From an uncultured Collinsella sp. (GTDB lineage Bacteria; Actinomycetota; Coriobacteriia; Coriobacteriales; Coriobacteriaceae): DNA of 44,210 bases. Location: assembly GCA_905213265.1 (NCBI GenBank), contig CAJMHR010000017.1:1-44210 (forward strand), read 5' to 3'. This document shows positions 39,994 to 44,210 of this stretch, in pieces (position 1 is the stretch's first letter; each line of letters starts with the position of its first letter). The notes beneath the pieces are model-generated. The model had not been told where the DNA came from. It saw only the letters and a program-made list of their open reading frames with translations, and did no database searches. A program made the position numbers and the translations under genes.

Positions 39994-40662
39994 ATGGCAG
40001 CAGCTTTTTCCCATGTGATCTTTGACCTGGACGGCACCATCCTCAACACGCTCGAGGACCTGGCGGCCGCCGGCAACCATACCTGCGAGGCGCACGGCTG
40101 GCCCACGTTTGCCGTTGACGAGTACCGCTACAAGGTGGGAAACGGCATGCTCAAGCTGGTTGAGCGCTTTATGCCTGCCGAGTATGCGGGCGACAGCCGT
40201 ATGTTTGAGCAAACGCTTGCCGAGTTTAGGGCTTACTACGGCGAGCACAAGGAGGACCACACCGCCCCCTATGCCGGTACGATCGAGATGCTCGACCGCC
40301 TGCGCGCCGCGGGCGTGCAGCTTGCCGTGCTCACTAACAAGGACCACGTCTCGGCGGCTCCGCTTATCGAGAAGTATTTTGGTTCCGAGCGCTTTGCGCT
40401 GGTACAGGGCCGTGTCGATGCGTTTCCGCCCAAGCCCGAAGCACCCGTCACGCTGCATGTGATGGAGGAGCTAGGCGCCGATCCGTCGACCACGCTCTAC
40501 GTAGGCGATTCCAATGTCGATATCCTGACCGGTCACAACGCCGGCCTTAAGAGCGCGGGCGTCAGCTGGGGCTTCCGCGGCCGCGCAGAGCTGGAAGCCG
40601 CCGGCGCCGACTACGTGGTGGACACCCAGAACGAGCTCGCAGCGCTGATCCTGGGCGAGTAA
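39994..40662 (+). CDS. HAD-superfamily phosphatase (phosphoglycolate phosphatase-like)
   Basis: A 222-residue HAD hydrolase. Motif I is IFDLDGTILNT, motif II LAVLTNKD, motif III FPPKPEA and motif IV YVGDSNVDILTGHNAG. The helical cap between motifs I and II is of the phosphoglycolate phosphatase/beta-phosphoglucomutase type. ATG 39994 follows AGGAG by 5 bases; an in-frame ATG at 39931 precedes it without a site. The substrate cannot be fixed by sequence. It follows hypE by 105 bases and may share its transcript. Confidence 0.9.
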   Translation: MAAAFSHVIFDLDGTILNTLEDLAAAGNHTCEAHGWPTFAVDEYRYKVGNGMLKLVERFMPAEYAGDSRMFEQTLAEFRAYYGEHKEDHTAPYAGTIEMLDRLRAAGVQLAVLTNKDHVSAAPLIEKYFGSERFALVQGRVDAFPPKPEAPVTLHVMEELGADPSTTLYVGDSNVDILTGHNAGLKSAGVSWGFRGRAELEAAGADYVVDTQNELAALILGE

Positions 40663-40710
40663 CGCTGGTGCTGCTCAACCCAGCCGCCGCAATACCGTTG
40701 CGCGGAAAGT

Positions 40711-40791
40711 AGTCGTTGGGGACGTTCTTAAACGACTAGTCAAACAAGAACGTCACCAACGACTAGTCATTTAAGAACATCCCCAATGACT
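40711..40791. repeat. Long GACTAGTC palindrome
   Basis: Two 31-base arms (40711-40741 and 40761-40791) match as inverted copies at 28 of 31 positions; all three differences are transitions. Key parts are CGTTGGGGACGTTCTTAAA and the inner GACTAGTC, with a third partial copy (AAGAACGTCACC) in the loop. GACTAGTCATTTAAGAACGT recurs at the window end (44153), and AATGACTAGTT at 1102. Confidence 0.75.
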
Positions 40792-40828
40792 GCCATGGCA
40801 ACGCCGATGTTTTGGCAACGACAGCGAG

Positions 40829-40926
40829 CGGTCACCAGAGCGAACAAATTGGCATGAAAAGAGGGCGGCATTGACCTTCTGGTCATGCCGTCCTCTTTGA
40901 ATGATAAGTTGTCGCTCTGGTGACCG
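40829..40926. repeat. Nested double inverted repeat of about 100 bases
   Basis: The outer stem CGGTCACCAGAGCG/CGCTCTGGTGACCG (40829-40842 and 40913-40926) is perfect over 14 bp and extends inward by ACAA/TTGT. The inner stem AAAGAGGGCGGCATTGACC/GGTCATGCCGTCCTCTTT (40858-40876 and 40881-40898) has one mismatch and one bulge. It sits between two convergent genes and could act as a bidirectional terminator or encode a structured RNA. Confidence 0.75.
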
Positions 40927-40940
40927 CGCAGCGTCGAGCA

Positions 40941-40968
40941 GTTACGGCGTTTGGTAAAACGCCGTAAC
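40941..40968 (-). terminator. Hairpin at the lipoprotein gene end
   Basis: GTTACGGCGTTT (40941-40952) and AAACGCCGTAAC (40957-40968) form a perfect 12-bp stem with a 4-base loop, 3 bases after the lipoprotein stop on the minus strand. No T tract follows, so terminator function is uncertain. Confidence 0.5.
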
Positions 40969-40971
40969 CCC

Positions 40972-41529
40972 CTAGCTCAGCATTGCATCCATCATCTCGG
41001 AGTTGACGGAGTCGTCGGCAGACCACTCGCCATCGTCGTTGCAGGTGTACTTGAAGATAACCGTGGTCTTCCTGGGCTCGGTGGCCTTGGTCACATCGAC
41101 CATAACCTGACCGGCCATCTTGTACAGCTCGTCATCGGAAGGAACCGTGTCAAGCGCAGCGACCTTCTCCTGATACTGGGTGGAGAAGTCCTCGACGATC
41201 TTGTTCATAGACTTGCATGTGATAGAGACCTCGGCGGTCGCGACACCCTTGTCCTCGTCGACCGTCACGTCGCCGATCTTGTAGTCAAAGCCCTCGAGAT
41301 AGGTCTTGGCATACTCCTTGGGATCGATACCCAGCTGCTCGAACTCGTCGCCCGAAGCCTCCTCCAGACCAGAGAGGAAGTCGTCGCCACCGTTCTTGAC
41401 CTCGTCAAACTGAGTCGTAAGATCCTCCGTGATGAGTTCCTCGATCGAAGGGCCTCCGCAACCGGAAAGCACGACCACACATGCAACCAAGACGGCCATG
41501 AGGGGCGCAAGCAGCAGCTTCTTTTTCAT
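40972..41529 (-). CDS. Predicted lipoprotein, unknown function
   Basis: 185 residues from the ATG at 41529 (GGGAGG 6 bases upstream). A lipoprotein signal peptide ends in a lipobox: MKKKLLLAPLMAVLVACVVV then LSGCGG, with Cys near residue 24 as the lipid anchor. The mature part is acidic, with helices (SIEELITEDLTTQFDEVKNG) and a DUF5105-like outline of repeated strands (GVATAEVSITCKSMNKIVEDF); the family call is uncertain. A Cys pair (ITCKS, KYTCND) may form a disulfide. Such proteins sit on the outer face of the membrane. Confidence 0.8.
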   Translation of the reverse strand: MKKKLLLAPLMAVLVACVVVLSGCGGPSIEELITEDLTTQFDEVKNGGDDFLSGLEEASGDEFEQLGIDPKEYAKTYLEGFDYKIGDVTVDEDKGVATAEVSITCKSMNKIVEDFSTQYQEKVAALDTVPSDDELYKMAGQVMVDVTKATEPRKTTVIFKYTCNDDGEWSADDSVNSEMMDAMLS

Positions 41530-41708
41530 GTTGTTCCTCCCAATGAGCGGCACTGCGCTTCCCAGACGCGGCGCACGTTGTAATAAGTAAGCCCATACTA
41601 TCCACTTATGAACACCCTCGGCAACGCGAAGGCGCGGTCGGTTCGTTTTAGCGTCCGAACGGTTTGCAAGCCCGCCCAACGTGCAATAAAACGCTTCCCC
41701 GCGATGCA

Positions 41709-41740
41709 ATAAAAAAGGTGGCCGGAAAACCCGACCACCC
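41709..41740 (-). terminator. Terminator of the EIIA gene
   Basis: On the minus strand GGTGGTCGGG, a TTTT loop and CCGGCCACC (arms 41730-41739 and 41717-41725, one mismatch) are followed by TTTTTTATTG. It lies about 26 bases after the EIIA stop. Confidence 0.9.
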
Positions 41741-41765
41741 TTGCACATCCTTTGGATGCCACAGT

Positions 41766-42302
41766 TTACTTGCGGACGACCTTGACGATGGCGTCACCGG
41801 CGGCGACGGCAGACTCGGCCTCGACGGCGAGCTCGACGTCAGCAAACTCGGCGGTGTTGGACACGGCCACGACGACGCAGTCCTTGTAACCGGCGGCAGC
41901 GATCTTGGCGCGGTCGATCTTGAGTATGGGCTGTCCGGCCTTCACGACGTCGTCAGCCTTGACGAAGCCCTCGAAGCCGTCACCGTTCATGTTGACAGTA
42001 TCGACACCAACGTGCACCAGAACCTCGATGCCGCTATCGGACTGCAGGCCCACGGCGTGACCCATGGTGACGGTCACCTTACCGTCGCAGGGAGCGTAGA
42101 CCAGATCATCCTCGGGCCACACGGCACAGCCCTTGCCCAGGACCTCGCCACCAAAGACGGGATCGGGCACGTCGGCCATCTTGATGACCTTGCCCTTGAC
42201 GGGCGAGCACAGCACGTCGGCGCCGGCAGAAGCAGAGATGGAGGCCGGGGCAGCGGCAGCCGCGGGCTCAGCCTTCTTCTTGAACATGTCAAACAGACCC
42301 AT
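41766..42302 (-). CDS. crr: Glucose-type PTS EIIA component
   Basis: A 178-residue free-standing EIIA-Glc-like phosphocarrier. After MGLFDMFKKK and an Ala-rich linker comes the domain (about 28-178) with His82 in TMGHAVGL and the phospho-histidine His97 in IEVLVHVGVDTVN. It takes phosphate from HPr and passes it to glucose-type EIIB domains, none of which are in this window. Positive N-terminal residues can tether it to the membrane. ATG 42302 follows AGGAGAAAACGT; upstream in-frame starts have no support. In Gram-positive bacteria this domain is usually fused to EIICB, so a separate gene suggests several permeases share it. Confidence 0.94.
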   Translation of the reverse strand: MGLFDMFKKKAEPAAAAAPASISASAGADVLCSPVKGKVIKMADVPDPVFGGEVLGKGCAVWPEDDLVYAPCDGKVTVTMGHAVGLQSDSGIEVLVHVGVDTVNMNGDGFEGFVKADDVVKAGQPILKIDRAKIAAAGYKDCVVVAVSNTAEFADVELAVEAESAVAAGDAIVKVVRK

Positions 42303-42643
42303 ACGTTTTCTCCTCTTGATTAAGCGCAACGTTATGCGCATGCCTATGGTGATTATAGTGCTAAATGACCAAAATACTAAGGCGAGGGCTCGAATCGCAA
42401 GCCCTTCCCGGTAGTGCCCGTGGGATGAGCATCTCCTTTGCATCGCGGGCCGATAAGCCGAGCATCGCCTGCGCACGGGACGGGCAGAAGCGGGCGCACC
42501 AAGCCCGATACTTCTTTTCGCGCCCACGGACCGCCGCCGCCCCGTCCCTGACACTTCCTGATACCGACCGAAACGTGCCAAAATAAGCCTGTCCCTTTTT
42601 GGTAGGTTTGGCGAGTGTGGATTTTCGGACGCTTAACTAACGA

Positions 42644-42709
42644 GCGTGGATAATCTTCCACTTTGACTTTGAGGCCGTCACCGAGCCAAAAACAGGAGAT
42701 TATCCACGT
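42644..42709. repeat. GTGGATAATCTCC palindrome, copy 2
   Basis: GCGTGGATAATCTTCC (42644-42659) and GGAGATTATCCACGT (42695-42709) form an inverted repeat with one mismatch. It belongs with copies at 21083 and 44083. The stretch 42303-42640 otherwise holds no gene. Confidence 0.72.
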
Positions 42710-42753
42710 TCATTTTGGATGACCCCCTGTACCAAGCTGAGCTCCATGGTCAA

Positions 42754-42857
42754 GTAATAACGATTTCTTATCATTAGATTGTTTACATCAATTCTAATAA
42801 CTATTTAATCCTTAAACTCGTTATTAGAATTGATATGATTAGCCTAATAACGAGTTT
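42754..42857. promoter_or_regulatory. Cluster of CTAATAAC/GTTATTAG operator-like sites before fic
   Basis: TCAATTCTAATAAC (42788-42801) pairs perfectly with GTTATTAGAATTGA (42820-42833). AAACTCGTTATTAG (42814-42827) pairs perfectly with CTAATAACGAGTTT (42844-42857). The two 14-bp repeats share the middle GTTATTAG. A fourth, weaker copy GTAATAACGATTT begins at 42754. They end 27 bases before the fic start. Overlapping palindromes of this kind suggest autoregulation, the Fic protein itself having a C-terminal winged helix. Confidence 0.7.
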
Positions 42858-42883
42858 CCGGCACTAAAGATATGGAGGGCGCG

Positions 42884-44056
42884 ATGCAAATCGAGGAGAA
42901 CGGCCAGGGAACGCTCCGCAATAATCTATCGGGGAAATTGGCTTACTATTCGTTTTTTCCAACGCCCTTGCAATCATTGAGGCAGCTAAACCTCACTGAG
43001 GAAACCTATCGCACGCTTTCCGCATGCTCACGAAAGCTTGGAGAGCTTGAAGGCATGCTCTACTTTGTTCCCAACGCCGACATGTATCTGACAATGTACG
43101 TGCGCAAAGAAGCACTCCTTTCTTCGCAAATTGAGGGAACCCAGTGCACGTTTGACGACCTACTTAGTCCATCGCAAACACAACTCCATCATAAAGATGT
43201 CGCAGACGTCGTGAATTACGTCCGTGCTGTCGACCGCGGCGTAGAACTGCTCAAAAAGATGCCCTTGTGCACGAGACTTCTTAGGCAAGTTCATGCGGTC
43301 CTGCTGGACGGAGTGCGCGGAACGGAGAAGAATCCAGGCGAGCTGCGCTCCTCACAAAACTGGATTGGCCCCTCAGGCTGCACCATTGCAACCGCATCGT
43401 TTGTCCCTCCAAACATTGAAGATTTGAGTAACACGCTCCAGGACCTCGAACGCTTTATCAATGAGCCTCAAGTCGAAATGGATCCGATTGTGCGGGCGGC
43501 GCTCGTCCATTACCAATTTGAAACTGCCCATCCATTCCTAGACGGAAACGGTCGCCTGGGCAGGCTTCTCATTACACTTATGCTCATCAATGATGGCGTT
43601 CTTCATTCTTGCTTGTTCTATCCATCGTTCCAGTTCAAGAAAAATCGAAGCGAGTACTACCGACAGCTCGCATCCGTAAGGGAGAGAGGCACTTACGAGG
43701 AATGGATAGAGTTTTTCTGCAACAGTCTTCTCGAGAGTGCGAAGGACTCGGTAGGGTCTTTAAAAAACCTTGTTGACCTCCATAACCGTTCCACAGCAAC
43801 CATTACCGAAAATCTCGGAAGGACTGCTGCAAACGGGCAAAGGCTGTTGGGCATTCTTGAAGAGCACCCCATCGTCGACACCGCATTCATCGCTGCCCAA
43901 CTCGATATCGGCAGGAGTACCGCGAGCTCGCTCGTCAAATCATTTGAAGAATTGGGTATCCTCCGTCCTCTCGACGAGTCAAGACAGAGATACCGGCAGT
44001 ACGGGTATGAAGAGTATCTTTCGATTCTCAGGGAAGACGCCGAGCCGATTAGATAG
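42884..44056 (+). CDS. Fic-domain protein with N-terminal inhibitory motif and C-terminal winged helix
   Basis: A 390-residue class II Fic protein, a family that usually transfers AMP to target proteins. The inhibitory helix motif SSQIEGTQ (80-87, Glu84) can block the nucleotide site in the same chain. The Fic domain (about 130-270) keeps the full active motif HPFLDGNGRLGR (216-227, catalytic His216). The C-terminal winged helix (about 325-385: IVDTAFIAAQLDIGRSTASSLVKSFEELGILRP) would bind DNA. ATG 42884 lies 5 bases after GGAGG. Composition is lower in GC than neighbouring genes, fitting lateral gain. The GTTATTAG cluster upstream is its probable operator. Confidence 0.93.
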   Translation: MQIEENGQGTLRNNLSGKLAYYSFFPTPLQSLRQLNLTEETYRTLSACSRKLGELEGMLYFVPNADMYLTMYVRKEALLSSQIEGTQCTFDDLLSPSQTQLHHKDVADVVNYVRAVDRGVELLKKMPLCTRLLRQVHAVLLDGVRGTEKNPGELRSSQNWIGPSGCTIATASFVPPNIEDLSNTLQDLERFINEPQVEMDPIVRAALVHYQFETAHPFLDGNGRLGRLLITLMLINDGVLHSCLFYPSFQFKKNRSEYYRQLASVRERGTYEEWIEFFCNSLLESAKDSVGSLKNLVDLHNRSTATITENLGRTAANGQRLLGILEEHPIVDTAFIAAQLDIGRSTASSLVKSFEELGILRPLDESRQRYRQYGYEEYLSILREDAEPIR

Positions 44057-44082
44057 GCATCGCAGCCCAGGCAAATTAAAGC

Positions 44083-44147
44083 GAGCGCGGATAATCTCCC
44101 ACTTTGAGCCCGCACACAGGCCAAAACTGGGAGATTATCCACGTTCA
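44083..44147. repeat. GTGGATAATCTCCC palindrome, copy 3
   Basis: GAGCGCGGATAATCTCCC (44083-44100) and GGGAGATTATCCACGTTC (44129-44146) are inverted copies with two to three mismatches. It follows the fic stop on the plus strand. Confidence 0.72.
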
Positions 44148-44152
44148 TTCCT

Positions 44153-44174
44153 GACTAGTCATTTAAGAACGTCC
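44153..44174. repeat. Partial GACTAGTC element at the window edge
   Basis: GACTAGTCATTTAAGAACGT plus CC matches the right arm of the palindrome at 40761-40782 with one difference. The partner arm is not visible before the window ends. Confidence 0.65.
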
Positions 44175-44210
44175 ATTACAGTCGAAATTGTCAGCCCGGG
44201 ACCGTCTCGG

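Noticed and set aside
37978..40458. 826-codon open frame on minus
   Set aside because: Antisense to hypD, hypE and the HAD phosphatase, all clearly coding on plus.

Overview
The window looks like a chromosomal segment of a Coriobacteriia gut actinobacterium, most probably Collinsella (genus is inference). Reasons: GC-rich coding DNA, the actinobacterial dnaK-grpE-dnaJ-hspR order with a MerR-type HspR repressor, a mannose-family PTS with a DUF956 protein, NiFe-hydrogenase maturation genes, and many short dispersed palindromic elements between genes.

Layout. 1-1105: an apparently frameshifted XRE regulator, four copies of a TCACCAAAATGG motif, tRNA-Arg(CCT), and an array of short motifs in strictly alternating orientation. 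1106-4790 (minus): manXYZ plus DUF956, with an internal terminator. 4794-9956: a divergent locus with a TetR regulator and a multi-spanning membrane protein on plus, and a 925-residue iron-sulfur flavoprotein followed by hypA on minus; the spacer holds two perfect 15-bp palindromes. 10188-13533: a single-pass membrane protein, an AAA_14/DUF4143 ATPase and a small Pro-rich protein. 13584-16409: clpB with an inverted repeat that recurs upstream of dnaK. 16469-18566: two unrecognised membrane-anchored proteins among palindromes. 18587-20887: an aconitase-family hydratase. 21180-25615: dnaK-grpE-dnaJ-hspR. 25743-26506: a second alternating array and a small ferredoxin. 26525-30476: nadABC-niaR with a 19-bp perfect inverted repeat over its promoter. 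30619-32683: LytTR regulator and GHKL sensor kinase. 32748-33780: a degenerate uracil-DNA-glycosylase-like protein and thioredoxin. 34002-40662: a small protein, nikR, hypF, hypC, hypD, hypE and a HAD phosphatase. 40711-42302: palindromes, a lipoprotein and glucose-type EIIA. 42644-44210: a Fic protein with an operator-like cluster, and further repeats.

How it fits together. HspR probably controls both the dnaK operon and clpB through a shared operator. NiaR probably represses de novo NAD synthesis. NikR and HypF/C/D/E serve nickel handling and NiFe-hydrogenase cofactor assembly; hypB and hydrogenase structural genes are absent here, and hypA lies 30 kb away in the flavoprotein unit. The least explained parts are the TetR/flavoprotein/membrane-protein locus and the repeat families, above all the two alternating arrays with a pitch near 31 bp. 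All family assignments are by reading motifs; no database search was run.
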